Assembly: GCA_029339505.1 (NCBI GenBank)
Contig: JAQISU010000081.1
Span: 20,361,501 to 20,425,500 of the forward strand
Direction: 5' to 3'
Origin: Unio delphinus
Lineage: Eukaryota > Mollusca > Bivalvia > Unionida > Unionidae
Length of the DNA stretch: 64,000 nucleotides
Under the pieces are notes generated by a model. The model saw nothing but the letters and a program-made list of their open reading frames with translations. It was not told the DNA's origin and ran no database searches. A program made the position numbers and the translations under genes. Shown piece after piece: positions 1-13,219 of the stretch; position 1 is the first letter of the stretch, and each line of letters opens with the position of its first letter.

Positions 1-140
1 AAATATCTTATTGGCATACTCGTTAAATTTGTAGCTCGAGTGCCTACAGCTGAATGCGATACATCTTATTGGCATAATCGTTAAATTTGTAGCTCGAGTG
101 CCTACATCTGAATGCGATACATCGTATTGGCATAATCAGG
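1..140. repeat. 59-bp tandem repeat, about 2.3 copies
   Basis: The block with TTATTGGCAT, then TTAAATTTGTAGCTCGAGTG, then TGAATGCGATACAT recurs with a period of about 59 bases and a few mismatches. The array starts at or before the window edge, so its true size is unknown. No coding sequence is visible in it. Confidence 0.8.
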
Positions 141-2274
141 CGGCAGTTTGGAAGTCTGCATCTGGATGACCATATTGGCATTTATAAGTTAAAAGTGTAC
201 CAGAGATAGTCAAGTCAATATACAGGCTTCGAATTTACTTTCAGATACGAAAACTGTCGTCTGAATGATCTATGCTATTATTTAGTTAACAAGCTTGTAA
301 TACATTATATAATATTATTGATCTGAAACAATTTACCATAATTTGTAATAAATTTGGCTTTCAGCAATTCATGTCTGGCGATGCTTCAGTGATGAGTTGT
401 GACGAAATAGAACTAGCTGCAGATACATTATGTTTTCATTGATATAAATAGTTTTTTTATCAATTAATTTATTGTTAATTTTGGTTGTAGATTGTGTTAA
501 GGATGAGGAGTTTCGTATATACCATTAAATAAATGATCAGTCAATGGTGTACCACGTATTGCACAATGTGTTTGGTCCTCACGTTCATCTTCATCGCAAA
601 CAAGATTGTCAGAAGTTTGACCAAAACGTTTTAACTCGATTTACATTAGTACAAAATTGTATTTAAAGACTTTTTCTTCAGAAGATAAAAAAGAGTTAAA
701 GAAACGATGACGAGAAGTAATATACACAGTAATATAAAATTATTACAGCAAATGGAATGTTCAGGTGAAAAAAGCATAGTTTGAACTGAATGCGTGTTGG
801 AAGAAATAGACGAAAAGTAAATGAAGAAAACACTGAATGTTTCGTAAATTCAAGATCAGCAAAAGAATGCCAAAATCATTTTCGGATCCTGTAATACTAC
901 TGGAAGCATATCCAGTGAGTAAATTCTACCGAATGATAATGTAAACAAACTGCAGACAGAGTTTAAGATTGCCTGAGATCAAAATTAACAATTTACTTTA
1001 CTAGGCTTTTATCATTTAGGATGGGATTACTTCAATCAGCATGGGGTGTATGTTTGATAAAATTTAAAACATAAATTATAAGATAAATAGAGAAAGGATA
1101 AAAGCATGGCATCGAAAACTGCATAAAACGAAACTGAAAATAATGATAAATATGTGTGTTATGGATACTTTGTAATCAATGCATTATCCCATCGACCAAA
1201 GTTGTAACTGCTGTTGTTATTACAAATGGATGCTTTTGTAATCGATGCATTTTCCCACTGGCCAACGTAGTAACAGCTGCTATTACAAATAGGTGCTTTG
1301 TAATCAGTGTTTTTTTCCCATTGGCTAAGGATGTAACTGCTGTTGTTATTACAAATGTATGCTTTTGTAATCGATGCATTTTCCCACTGGCCAACGTTGT
1401 AACAATTGTTGTTATTACAAATGAATGCTTTATAATTTATGCATTTTCCCACTGGCCAAGGATTTAACAACTGTTGCTATTTAGAGCATATTTTAATATG
1501 TAGTTAAATCATTTGGAGATGACATAAAACAGATTAAGAAAGTCATTCCAAATCTCAGAATGATCACGCCAACAGTTTTGAAAGCTTGGAGGTTTTACAG
1601 TCTTCATTTGCTTTCTTTTTATACATGGTATTTTATCATTTTTACAACACTTGTTAATACTATTCATACATGCTGTGCTAGATCAATGAAATTATTTGCT
1701 TTTACTGGTCACATACTAAGAGATTATTGGACGGTCTGTTGGTCCTAAATGAAACTGGTGCCAGTCGTACATCCGAAAGGATGGCAGTCATATATCCAAA
1801 TAGCCGCCAGTTGTACATCTAATAACTGCCACGATGAATGTCTTAAAGAGCTTGTTGTCATTACTCCCATTAAATGTGTGATCATTATGACTTAGTGGTT
1901 TCACCAAATGATTTTTTTAAAAATATATACTTTGTTTTTAATTAAAATAGGCTGACATCTATTAATTAATTAAATTTTTAATTAAAATTTTTAATTAAAA
2001 TAGCTGACATCTAGTATCTGCATCATAGCAGTTTAATTTGAAAATCAATGAAAAATATCAGGACTATTTCAACACGTGACAGTAAAAAGAAAGAATGGGT
2101 CTTTCTTGAATTTCTTAAACTTCCTTTTACCCAGATTAGCATCATTCCCATAAAAGGACTCATGTTTAAGACTTTGTGGAAGATTCGCAACATATTATGC
2201 ATAATCACACTCCCTGTTTTTTCGCTTTTTTCTTTATGTTGATAAACTTGTAATTTTCTTGGTTTTTATTGTAG
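141..2274. other. Intronic or intergenic DNA upstream of the SDR exon
   Basis: No exon was recognised here. The stretch holds the tandem array at about 1165-1475 and a short imperfect repeat of CCAGTYGTACATCY at 1760-1830. The rest is AT-rich DNA. It most likely includes the last intron of the gene whose terminal exon starts at 2275, since a polypyrimidine tract and AG precede that exon. Confidence 0.4.
1165..1475. repeat. About 66-bp tandem repeat, 4-5 copies
   Basis: A unit containing GTAATCGATGCATTTTCCCAC, TGGCCAACG and GTTGTTATTACAAATG repeats four to five times with substitutions. Both strands stay open across it (103 codons each) only because the unit length is a multiple of three, so those frames are repeat artefacts and not genes. 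Confidence 0.8.
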
Positions 2275-2632
2275 GACCCCGATCTCTGAAACAGACTACT
2301 TGATTAACATGAATAGGAAGTCCTGGAGCGAAACCCCAACTGAAGTGAAAGATGTGTATGGAGAAGAGTACTTCGATGCTTTCTTGAAGAATATCACAGA
2401 ACAGATGAAGCGAGCTCGTCCCAATGTAAATGAGGTCATCGAGCTCATGCTGGACGCTGTCACTAATGAGAATCCAAAAAGTCGTTATGTTCCATACTGG
2501 CTATCCAACATCAGGGTCACAATATTGACCTACCTGCCATCAAGTGTGACTGACAAACTCTTCAATGTGTATATGCCAAAAAAGAAACCATCGTTAAATC
2601 GAAGCAATAGCAGTCAGTTGAATCACAATTAA
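2275..2632 (+). CDS. Terminal exon of a short-chain dehydrogenase (SDR9C, retinol/hydroxysteroid dehydrogenase-like)
   Basis: This is the 3' coding exon of a multi-exon host gene. A splice acceptor (TTTTTATTGTAG) ends at 2274. The frame then runs TPISETDYL...SWSETPTEVKDVYGEEYFDAFLKN... to a TAA at 2630-2632. The pattern of TP after the catalytic core, W, YGEEYF, then a V-E-I...A segment and the RY...W hydrophobic tail is the C-terminal part of SDR9C enzymes such as retinol and 17-beta-hydroxysteroid dehydrogenases and 3-hydroxybutyrate dehydrogenase. These are NAD(P)-dependent, often ER or mitochondrial membrane enzymes. The Rossmann core and YxxxK active site would lie in upstream exons outside the window. 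The substrate cannot be told from this exon. A TTG-initiated frame starting at 2300 is not the real start. Confidence 0.75.
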
Positions 2633-3302
2633 TATCACTTAATTCTTAAATGTGGTCCGTTCTACACAAATGTTGCAATCAAACCATTTCTAAAATGATT
2701 CTTGCCATTTGGAACTTGACTCGAACGACAGTGTTTTCTGTGTAGGAGTTTTTGTATAAGTGATAACATTAACCCCGGTGACAATTGACATTTCAGTTCT
2801 AAGTGATCACAGTTATATGCCATTTACACTGCCATCAATCTCTCTCATGCACCACCAAATATGTGAGTGGGATCAAGAATGCAGATGAAGCAGTTTGTTG
2901 TCTAACCAAAACAAAATTATAACTTTAAAGGTATCAAGTTTCTTATATTTAAGAATGTGATTTGATCCATTCGTCAGTTTTCTTTTTTCTTTTTTATTTT
3001 GTCTAGTTTGGAAACCCCAGACAAAATATTTCTAAATGCAAAGATCCTCAGTCCTAGTATTTGGTTGCAAAAGCAACATCAGACTGACTATGCATCACAT
3101 AGTAGGTATTATATACATGTATGTTACCTTCACGAATATTCAATCAGATACAATTTTACTTCAAGAAATAATTGGCTGGCACTGAATCTTCTTTTGTGTA
3201 GACTATAAACTAGTCATTTTTATTCAAACTTGATACGTACAAAAAGACGGACATCTAACTGTTTCATCTGTATCCAAGGTCATACTTACACAAAACTTAA
3301 GA
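2633..3302. other. 3' flank of the SDR gene, nothing further recognised
   Basis: This interval probably includes the 3' UTR of the SDR gene. No further exon, RNA gene or repeat was recognised. Confidence 0.4.
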
Positions 3303-3646
3303 TCACATAGTTTCCTTGTCACACCATTTTGTGGTACATGAGGAATGTGGTTTCACAATAGGAGTTATGTTTCCTTTAGTCTTTTGTTTTTTAAACCTCA
3401 CATGCCATTTTTTTGTTTTGTTTTTGCTTGATATCAACGTTTGATTATATTTCATAAGGAAATCTAAACTTGGGCAGAGGCACCTCCTTGTTGATTCTTG
3501 GTCCCAGAAGTCAAGGTCCGAGTCAATGAAGGAAAACTTGTCATTCCAGATAATGGGTTTGCAATCCTCAAGTTTCCGGCAACCAATTGTTTCATTTTGT
3601 TTAGTTGCAGTACATTGAGCTAGGGCAGTTCTCCATGAAACCTGCA
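3303..3646 (-). CDS. Possible 3' exon of an unidentified cysteine-containing protein
   Basis: On the minus strand an acceptor-like sequence (AATTATTGCAG) is followed by about 113 open codons: VSWRTALAQCT...GCRKLEDCKPIIW...STRRCLCPSLDFL..., ending in a basic tail and a stop at 3303. The fragment has seven cysteines and three N-glycosylation sequons (NQT, NKT, NIT), so an extracellular protein is possible. The SWRTALAQC segment faintly recalls C-type-lectin-like domains, but the family is not recognised. No upstream exon was found. It could be a chance open frame. Confidence 0.3.
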
Positions 3647-4404
3647 ATAATTAGATCAAAGATTGATCTAATTGGACACAAACTGTTTTGGGGATCAAAA
3701 GTGGAATGAATGAGAGAGATGTCAGACATTTTTCACATGGGTATATTGTTTATACAAACCATAATTGGATGAGCAATAATATTCTTATATTGAATCTACA
3801 AGGAATATTTTAGCCCATTACAGAAGTGTTATCATAAGTCATACATCTTAGCAAATATTGACATATCTATGAATTAGGGTATACAGCTCTGACTCATACC
3901 TTCAAACTATGTGTGGCAGCACTTTGTAACAATATTTAAACGTTTTCCAATGGAAGGTGGGTGTTGGGATCAATTTAAGTCTGACGTTTGAGACATTGTC
4001 CAGTTGTGGCAATTTCAGTACACTCCCCATTCATAGCAATCTAGGTTGTTCATTATTTATTTTGTTTCCACACAATGGCTAGAGTTTCTCACCTTCTGCA
4101 TTTACAATGCTTGCAAGTATCTTGCACTTTGGATGAAGAGAAAAACTATCAATTTCAGGTCAAATCGGTTGAAAGGTCAAGATTACAGGGACTGAAAGAA
4201 AGACATTTGTTATTATTTTTATTGTTGGATTTAATGCCATTTTTCAACACACGATAGGCTATACATGGCAGCCAGTATTATTGGTGGAGGAAGAACCCAG
4301 GAGAACACCCACCTTCCACCCCCCAAAAAAACAAAAAGAACCACCAACCCACGAGAAGCTACTAGCAAGCTTTCTTACATAACTGCATTAGCTGAATCTT
4401 AGAG

Positions 4405-4492
4405 TCGAACCTACGCAGACAAAGTTGAGATGGCAGTGATCCGTAATGGACAGCGCTTTAGACCATTCGGCCACTTGGGGCCCCAAGACATT
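4405..4492 (-). repeat. tRNA-Leu/Ser-like SINE head or tRNA pseudogene
   Basis: Read on the minus strand, the sequence has an A-box-like GTGGCCGAATGGTCTAAAGC and, about 55 bases on, a B-box-like GGTTCGACTC. That is the arrangement of a class II tRNA (Leu/Ser type) or a SINE derived from one. It is preceded by a C/G-rich acceptor-like GGGGCCCCAA. The acceptor stem does not close cleanly, so a pseudogene or SINE head is more likely than a working tRNA. Confidence 0.5.
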
Positions 4493-5341
4493 TGTAACCA
4501 CTCACCTGTTGATTTGGGGGGTAAACAAGTTAAAATATGAAGCAACTCTAAAACAGTAATGATTTCCCGATGATATTGCTTGTGTTTAATCATCGTCTTT
4601 GACCAGACTGCATTTGATACAAGGATAGATATGTACTTATGTTGGGATTAAAAGAATCGACAGAATAAAGGTCGTTATCACCGAGATAAAAAGAGAAAGT
4701 GGTTTCCCCAAAATAACTTGAGTTCTTTACCCGCTATCTTGACAAATTTTGAGGACTGTATGTATTTTAGACAAGGAAAATAAATTTTGATTCAAAAAAT
4801 CAAATGTCGCTCCAATGTTAGAGGGTTAAACACAAAATAATTATAATGTTTACCACACATTGGTATAATAATTTGTTCCTTATAGTTTATGGTGCTTTTT
4901 GGATATAACTATTTTTGGCAATAATTGTTTTCTACATTAAAGACATAATAAAAGTGGATGTTAATATTTAGTGTAGTTATGGAGTTATTTTCATTGGTTA
5001 AATGACACTGCTAAAAACCAATTTAATGCAAAGTGTACCAATAGTTTATATAGAACGTATGAAAGTTTCATATGTGTTCGAAGACTGAATTTATTTGGTT
5101 GGTGCAGTTTCAGCATCAGTTTTTACCAAAGCATTTTTCTTGTAGTAAATTTTTACTTTTTCATTTAACATAGTGATAATGATTGTGCTATGTCAACCTT
5201 AATCGATGTAATATTATTTTGTTTTAATTTTCCAAAAAATTAACTGAAGTGATGTAAATGTTTATATTTTTAATTTTTTTAATGCTTCAGAATCATTTTT
5301 CATTTCTCTCTAAGATCTCTTCTAAGTATCAGCTGAATGCT

Positions 5342-5541
5342 TTCTACATATACCAAAATCAAGAAGTATGTAAATTATGTTTTGATGGTGTATTATTTAA
5401 TAAGACCCAAATGCTATATATATACCAAAATCAAGATTTAAATTATGTTTTGATGGTGTATTATTTAATAAGACCCAAATGCTATATATATATATACCAA
5501 ATCAAGAAGTATGTAAATGATGTTTTGATGGTGTTATTTAA
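5342..5541. repeat. About 75-bp tandem repeat, 3 copies
   Basis: Three near-identical units contain TATACCAAAATCAAG, TTATGTTTTGATGGTGTA and TTATTTAATAAGACCCAAATG. Small indels separate the copies. The long open frame through it (5258-5719) is a by-product of the repeat. Confidence 0.8.
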
Positions 5542-7229
5542 TAATAAGAACGAAATAAATTATTATTTTTTATTTTTAAAAACGTGTCTAGGATTTATAA
5601 ATATTAAGTTTGAAGGATACATTACATATAAAATACTGGAAAATGATAAATACATTAATTATTTGTGCTACATCTGCTTCCACAGATGCTTTCCCAGATT
5701 CTTGGAGTTCAATATTTGATGCAGACTTTATTACTATCATAATTACGGGTAAAACGTTTCTGCAAAATCTTTTTTAAGTCACTTAGTTAAATCTCACCCA
5801 CACCATCCCCTATGTAAACAGTGTTGACATGGAAAGAAAATTTTATTGTGCGATATTGATCGGCTGTTGTCAACCATACACGGTAACAAAAAGTGACAAG
5901 CGGTTTATCATCTTCTCAAGTGACAGTTTGATCGATTGCTCGTATTTGATCAAGTATAGAAATTTTATTTGATTTAGGTAGTTATCGACTGTATGAAAGA
6001 AGTAGCCTGGATATGTTTTAAGGACTATTACCAATCCAATATATGGAGAAAATGAATGAAAGAAAAATATTTAAAAAATGGCAGGACGATGCTATTAGCA
6101 ATGAACGAACATCGTGATATCTTTAAAACAACCCAGAATGACGGTTTGATTTTTTTAATTAGTTTTTTTTCTCAATTGAGTATAGAATATTTGTCAATTA
6201 CATTTTCTTTTTTATTATAGTAAAACAATTCAAGAATAATGTATAACTGTATTTTATTCATGTTCAAGATATATATGAATATTTGTAACGCCTGTTGTTA
6301 TACTGAAAACATTAAAGCGCCTTACAAACGATATATAATAGTTCGTTGTAGATTATACAATTTATGCCAGCATCACCTGTATAAGTATAGGTATTACGTT
6401 TTTACATGGTAAAATCAAAATAATGAATAATTCGTCCGAAATTGAATATCGTGAACTGGTCTGCGAATTAAAGCATCTATAATCTTACCTGCAAGCACCA
6501 ACCCATACTATCTCGACTAAATCTACATCTCCAAAATATTAGATTTCTCATTTTGTTATGTATTCAAAGGCTCAGTAAAACATAAATCGATTGTGTTTAT
6601 TCAAAAAGAAATAAAAAAAACTCCAAAGTACATATGAAATCACCAATGTCCCTGTACAAATAGTACAATATGGCGAATCTGCATTTTTGGGACTTATGAC
6701 CAAGCTGATTAACACTACTTTCTTACAGTATGTTTTTCAAACTCTCTCAATCAAGTACATGCCTCTCCCTACAAAGAAATAAAACCCTCATTCCCTCCCC
6801 TTTGTCTTACAAAATTATAGATCTGTAAGAGCTCCTCCTTTTAAATAAAAATTTATGAAAAGAAAATTCAGCCTCAACTGGTGATCATTTTGGAACAAAC
6901 CATACGTCAATATTAATCTTCTTGACGATCTGTATACGATTGTAACACCACATTACCTCCTCCTTGAGGATTGTTTGTATTATCCAAAGGAAACACTGCA
7001 AAACTAGGCTGTTGACAAGAATGTTTTGTATTGATGTAGATATTACTTACGTTAAGGATATGCAACAAGGTAAAAATGAAGTTCTGATTGATTTTTTCCC
7101 CAAAAAAAGAAGGAAGGCTAACCCAGAAAGAAAAGTTTCGTGCCATCTGCGCTGGCTAAAACAAGGCATGGGCGTTTTTAGTCTTTTTTCCATTGTGGGC
7201 AATCGGATGGATGGATTGTTTGTTTGTTT

Positions 7230-7560
7230 GATTAGGATTTTTAAATTAGCTTTTAACAATGTTTCAGTCATATCGCTAAGATGTCTGCAATGAGGCAGTT
7301 GATAGTGATGTCTAGCACTGGGGCATAATGCCGCAGACATGTAGTATGATATCCCACCCAGTCTCATTATCCTGACACAAAGCCGACCAGTCCTAACACT
7401 AGCCTCTTAATGCTGAGAGTCAAGCGATGCAGCGGTTAGTACCATTTTTGTAAGTCTTAGGTATGACTCAACCGGGGATCGAGACCACGACCTTCAAGTT
7501 CCGCTTCTGCGGCGAACTCTCTAACCACTTGGCCACCGGAGCGGTTGCAATCGGATGGAC
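7230..7560 (-). mobile_element. tRNA-derived SINE, minus orientation (same family as 60301-60641)
   Basis: Read on the minus strand, the tRNA-like head is at 7560-7470, with GTGGCCAAGTGGTTAGAG and GGTCGTGGTCTCGATCC. The body follows: GAGTCATACC, AAGACTTA, GCTGCATCGCTTGACTCTCAGCAT, then GCGGCATTATGCCCCAGTGC and TGCAGACATC. The same blocks occur in the same order at 60301-60600 on the plus strand, so this is a dispersed SINE family and not a unique tRNA. Confidence 0.8.
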
Positions 7561-7903
7561 TTATCCGCCCCTGTCTACCTGCTTGAGATTGGCATATATT
7601 TCCTTCAAATATTTGAATAGCATATAATTTAGATGTTTAGGAAAGCTTCAAGATAGCTATGTATAAAGCGCAATGGTAGGTATCTATCTTTGAATTGGAA
7701 ATTAGTTATCTTTCATTTTTTTCCCTTATAATTTTAACTACTGTTCTTTAGTATCACACTAATGTATGGGATTACCAACTTCCTTCCGTTTCTTTCATTT
7801 TTTTTTCTTCCATTTCTTCTTCTTTCGCTTTCAATCTCTTAGTCATGAGAAGATACTAAATATACAGATATCTATTTATTATTATTATTATTATTATTAT
7901 AAA

Positions 7904-8000
<97 letters not shown>

Positions 8001-9779
8001 CGCGAAATGAAAGGTAAACACTGAATAATACATCTTTCCACGTCAGGAGTAAATATTTCCTTACATTTAATCAGAAAAGCGTAGATTTTAATTCATTATA
8101 TATTTTAAGGTAAAATTCGTCGATTTTCATAAATATTTTTTTATATTCTGTATCACTATGGTCGACGACTTCATTACTGCTTTACAAAATTAAATTTACA
8201 ATAATGTTAGAACCTCAGCTTTGTGCAAATCTAGCTTGTATACATAGTGCTTCAATCTGTGTTTTGGGTGAAATTATTGACGCTTTCAACGAACATGAGG
8301 AGAGCTTTTGTTAACATATTTCTTGCGCGAATTTATACAGTAAACATTTTTGGAGTACATGTCAAGTCACAAAAAGTGTGTACTTCTATATCCGCCATTT
8401 TGAGTGCCTAGCCTCCATATCCGGCACCTAATAACATTGTTCTTCCCGCATAATTAGAAAGGCGTGTTTCATGTTGTGCGTAAGAAAATAAAAAATACAT
8501 CACATTTTGTTGTACATGTCAATCGCACGAAATCGAATGCGTGACTCTTCTAGTTGTTTTCTTCAAGTAAAATATTTAAATTTCATCCATCTTTGTTATT
8601 CTTTCATAACAATAGCTCGACCAATAAACAAACGCATAAACAAATTAATACACAAACAAGTAGAAACATGTAATGATTTTTAATTTTCATGGGCTTAAGT
8701 CAATCATTTGGTCATCGTTCAAGTTAAAACGTTAATTATTAATATATAATGCCATAATTCTAAAGCTTTTCATAAATATATCGGTTTCACATTCGACACA
8801 AAGTTATGTTCCGTTAGCAACGTGTTTCGTTTGAATACACTAAAGATGTAACTTCTTTGAATTTATTTTATTTATCATACGTCCATCATCTCTACCACCA
8901 ATACAATATTTGACCATATTAATTAAGTTGGTTTAAATACTGTCTTTGGCACAAACACATGTCGCGAAAAATATTTGTACATAAAAGTTCTAGCATCAAA
9001 CACGTGCTAGGAAATTTTAATTTGTGACTGATATTGTCTCCATAAAATCATTATCCGGAAATACTCTTTCAAGCTGACAAGCACGAATCACTTTTTACAA
9101 ATGTCAATATTGTCTGTTTGTAAAAAAATAAAATATAAATACTATATGCATTTCTTTTTTATAGCAATATGCACTATTACGGTTCAACTTCACTATTCCG
9201 TCTTTCGATTAAATTAAAGCTAGGAAACTTCCAGCTTTATTTTTTTTTTTTTTTTTGTGCTAAAGGGCACATAATTTCAAGTATAATCTCTGTATCGTTT
9301 CGATAAAGTAAATGTCCTTATCGCTAATTAAATCAGATTATTATACATGATGACTAATGTTGACAAAGGTTTGTTAGGGACTCAAAAGGGCGGCGAAAGG
9401 TGCGCGCGCGTTGCATTGTGGGTATGTGTGTATACTATGGTGACGTCTATAGTTGTTTCGTACCCAACCCAATGGTCATTTCGTACTCAAAACTGAAGTC
9501 GTGTGTTGCACACATTTAAGTACAAATATAACCATCAAGATAAATAAATATCAATATAAAAATATAGTTTCTACATTTTACAAACTGTTACATATTTGAT
9601 TTCAGTCATTGACTTGGTGACAGATGTGTTACCTGGGGCGCATCATAGATGTTTCATTGCTGGCAGAATCCAAACGTGCATATATTTAATAAGTTATTTA
9701 AAACATTAAATATATAGCTTTAAAATACAGATGTAAAGTTTAAAATTATGTAAAATGCAGTGTGAAATTAAAGCCCCCA

Positions 9780-9781
<2 letters not shown>
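7561..9781. other. Non-coding stretch with a TTA/AT microsatellite
   Basis: Holds the microsatellite at 7871-7998 and otherwise AT-rich DNA without recognisable exons. Confidence 0.4.
7871..7998. repeat. Compound (TTA)n(AT)n microsatellite
   Basis: An imperfect run of TTA/TAT trinucleotides passes into about 34 uninterrupted AT dinucleotides. Confidence 0.95.

Positions 9782-9862
<81 letters not shown>
9782..9862. repeat. (CT)n microsatellite
   Basis: About 40 uninterrupted CT dinucleotides. Confidence 0.95.
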
Positions 9863-9864
<2 letters not shown>

Positions 9865-10533
9865 GAGAGAGTTTACGTATATTAAAGAGGATAACAAAAT
9901 AACACAGATTATGCCATACCATGAAGAATAAATTTTCATTCGCCAATTTCAGTAATTTCAAATGAGAATTTCAGTCATGTCACTAACTTGTTATCTTCAT
10001 GTAATTGGTGAAATTGTCAAAAATGTTTGCACAAGAATGTTTTTAAAGAGCAACGGCTTGCCTAGGTCTTGAGAAGATGGATATTTTCACAGGAATGATT
10101 GTTTGATACTACTAATATTTGTAACAGGTTTTTGAGTTAAACTCTCTTCACTGGAAGAACTCCAATAGTTTGTAACAGAGACTTTGTAGATAGAACTTGG
10201 ATTAGATTATATATTTCGCAGACGTTTAGCTTACCGAGTGGCAGCTGTTGCAAGTAATTCATGGGCTTTGATACCAATGGCAGAAAAAAGCAAACAAAAT
10301 AAACCTTTGTGCTGAAATGAAAACAACAGAGAAGAAAAAACTTTTCATTGGATGTGGAACTCCAGTTAATGGAACCGACAAGCGATATCGTAACTGTGTT
10401 GGTGATAACGTTCATTGCATACTCTGCTATCATTAATAATGTCTTTTCAAAAGACAATAAATATTACCGTGCTGAGAAGACGGAAATGATTGTTTTGTAG
10501 CGTTTTCACTCAACATGTTCCTGTACTTTGCGG

Positions 10534-10584
<51 letters not shown>

Positions 10585-10980
10585 GTGGGAAATTCTTTGA
10601 ATCTTTTGTCTAACAAACTTTTTAAAGATAAACATTTATGAAGGTCAGTAAATATAAAATCTACATTAAACCAGAGTTTCGCACTCTGCTTGTGACATCA
10701 CCTTTTCCGACCAAGAGGAATAAACGTTTTGCAAGTAAAAAAAAAGATAGCAAAGAAAACAATTATGATATGTCACACCATCTACTGTTGACTGTGTGAT
10801 TGGTGTCTTTTGGGTTTTCTCTTGTACATTATCTTCTGGATGCTGGTTTTGAACAATCTCTTTCAACGTCTAGCAAAAAGATACAAATATATCAAGCAGC
10901 ATTAGAAATTTACGTCGTAACCAATATGAAAGGCTAAATTCTTCTTATATTATCTTGCATGATTCTGTACACAATTTGAA

Positions 10981-11018
<38 letters not shown>

Positions 11019-11352
11019 ATAATAATAATAATAATAATATACTTTTCACATCGAACAAACATTACTATTACATCTGCAATCAATGGATTGTGGGTGTGAA
11101 TCCGACCTAGAGCAGGATTCACTGACATACAGTGTATATCTAAGCAAGGAAGGTCATTTACTCCCAAATCCTCAGAACTAATTAGTCCTTACAATTAAAA
11201 TCAATCAATACACCAACTATTTAAGCCATTTAAGCATGAGAAGAACAATTCTGATATAACATAATTATTATTGTTGAAAACAGCAACATACGGCATCCAC
11301 AATATTTTTTTCTAGGCTGAGGTCAGAAAAATTCAACCGGGGAGGGGGGGCG

Positions 11353-11436
<84 letters not shown>

Positions 11437-11460
11437 TTTTGCTTTAGACTTTGCACCATT

Positions 11461-11523
<63 letters not shown>

Positions 11524-12130
11524 GATGTTGATAAAGCAGGTTTCACATTTTCGAGGGTAAGGGTGGACCTATTACGATTTGTAAACACCCTCCCACTAAA
11601 TCCATTCTATCGCATTAATCGCTCGCAAGCTAGGTATATTTGTGGCCAGATTGTAGTGTTGACAACAAATAATATAGCATGCTAAAATCAATCAACGTTT
11701 TTACCCTAGCTCGCACTCGCTTTTGAAAAGCTCTTCTCGGACTACGTGTTGTTAGGCCTGCCGTAACCCTTGATTTTTGTTGATCTGGTGTGCATGTACT
11801 CGAGGTTATCTGAAGCGAAAACACACTTGGAACTGCATTTGGTATGAGTTGTCAAAATTTGCGGTGTTACGAAACACCCAAATCCACTAAATTCCACCCA
11901 AATTTACAACCAAATCCACCAAAATCAGCTGAAATCCACACAAATCGCATTGTGTAAACCATCTCATCTATAAATTACAACGCTACCCTTCCCTCCTTTC
12001 AAATTTAAACAAGTTGTTTTCCAAAAACCTATATCTTGCTTACCAAATTCGGTAAAGGTTTAAGATTAATGTGAGTTATTTGACTTTATGAATACGTTCT
12101 TGCATAAAGATATTAGGTGTACGGACAGAG
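9863..12130. other. Non-coding stretch rich in microsatellites
   Basis: Contains (GT)n at about 10536-10583, (CTA)n(TAA)n at about 10982-11039, (AT)n at about 11356-11434 and (CA)n at about 11462-11520. A short degenerate tract of CCAAATCCAC units lies at 11876-11945. No exon was recognised. Confidence 0.6.
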
Positions 12131-12134
12131 ATAA

Positions 12135-12149
12135 ATGAAGACGTACATA

Positions 12150-12243
<94 letters not shown>

Positions 12244-12264
12244 TATTATGTACGTCTTACATAC
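12135..12264. repeat. Foldback (TA)n element with inverted GACGTACATAAT arms
   Basis: A (TA)n core of about 85 bases is framed by AAGACGTACATAAT on the left and ATTATGTACGTCTT on the right, exact inverted copies. The whole unit could fold into one long hairpin. This fits a small palindromic mobile element or an expanded palindrome. Confidence 0.75.
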
Positions 12265-13090
12265 ATATACTTTCGTGAAGTTTTAATTTTATACTTCAAA
12301 TATATAGTGTTATTTTCGAAAAAAAAACGATAGTTTCTAACCCTGGTAATCTGACAACCTAGCTAAAAGGACTTCTACTATCATCATCCAAAGCCCATGA
12401 CTGTGTGAGCCTAATGAGTTCTCCCTGGCTGGTGCAAACTACTGTATGCACCCGGTTATTAGTCCACATAACAACCAAATATGCAGTTGATTCAGGTGTT
12501 TGTGACAATATAATGAGTGTCATTTTATATGCATTTCAGTCTACTATGCAGGCTTATTACTTCATTCCCCCCACCTCCAGCAATATATGAATATATTAAA
12601 TGGTTTTATAAATAGTCCATATAAATGTTGTTACATCCCATATTGTAAGTTGTCGGTCTTAAAGATTGATGCGCCTGCTTGTGTAATTTCAATAAATGTG
12701 CATTGCAAAAGCAACAATAACAAAATCACATAATGATTGTATAATTTCTAAGATGGTAAACACATGAACTTATGAAAAATTAATTTTCTATGCCACCATT
12801 TTTACATATGACCCTTGATCTGCAACACTGTTGTACAGAACATGTTCAACATTTATTGCGGACGAAACTGAAACTTTAAAAAGTCCAATGAACAAACTTG
12901 ATATTTATTTTCCTTATAATGATATGTTGATTAAAAGACTTTTCAAAGTTTACATAAACATATACAAGAATTGAAAATGAACTTTATGTTAGCCATAGAA
13001 CGAGATCATACATTATATGTCTTGCATTATCACTTTCCAGTATATGTAATATTTATTGTATATAACTGTTTGTAGGGCCACCCAAAGCTA
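12265..13090. other. Non-coding stretch, nothing recognised
   Basis: No coding, RNA or repeat feature was recognised. Confidence 0.3.
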
Positions 13091-13092
13091 CC

Positions 13093-13098
13093 CCTACA

Positions 13099-13142
<44 letters not shown>

Positions 13143-13147
13143 CTATA

Positions 13148-13215
<68 letters not shown>
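13093..13215. repeat. (CA)n(TA)n microsatellite
   Basis: A run of CA dinucleotides is followed by TATATACTATATAC and a long TA run that directly abuts the LTR-like element at 13216. Confidence 0.95.

Positions 13216-13219
<4 letters not shown>

Larger units (their letters stand above)
3647..7229. other. Non-coding stretch with one tRNA-like repeat and one tandem repeat
   Basis: Apart from the tRNA-like sequence near 4400-4492 and the array at 5342-5541, no gene is supported. The open frames at 4075-4257 and 6913-7146 lack recognisable domains and splice context. Confidence 0.4.

Noticed and set aside
1165..1475. Possible CRISPR-like or regularly spaced repeat array
   Set aside because: Repeats are directly tandem without unique spacers, in a eukaryotic context. 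The same holds for 44035-44275.
4405..4492. Functional tRNA-Leu/Ser gene
   Set aside because: A- and B-box-like parts are present, but no clean acceptor stem or anticodon arm could be drawn.
7856..8041. Tyr/Ile-rich open frames through (AT)n, and similar Ser/Leu, Arg/Glu or Cys/Val frames in other microsatellites
   Set aside because: They arise only because dinucleotide repeats contain no stops. There is no context for genes.
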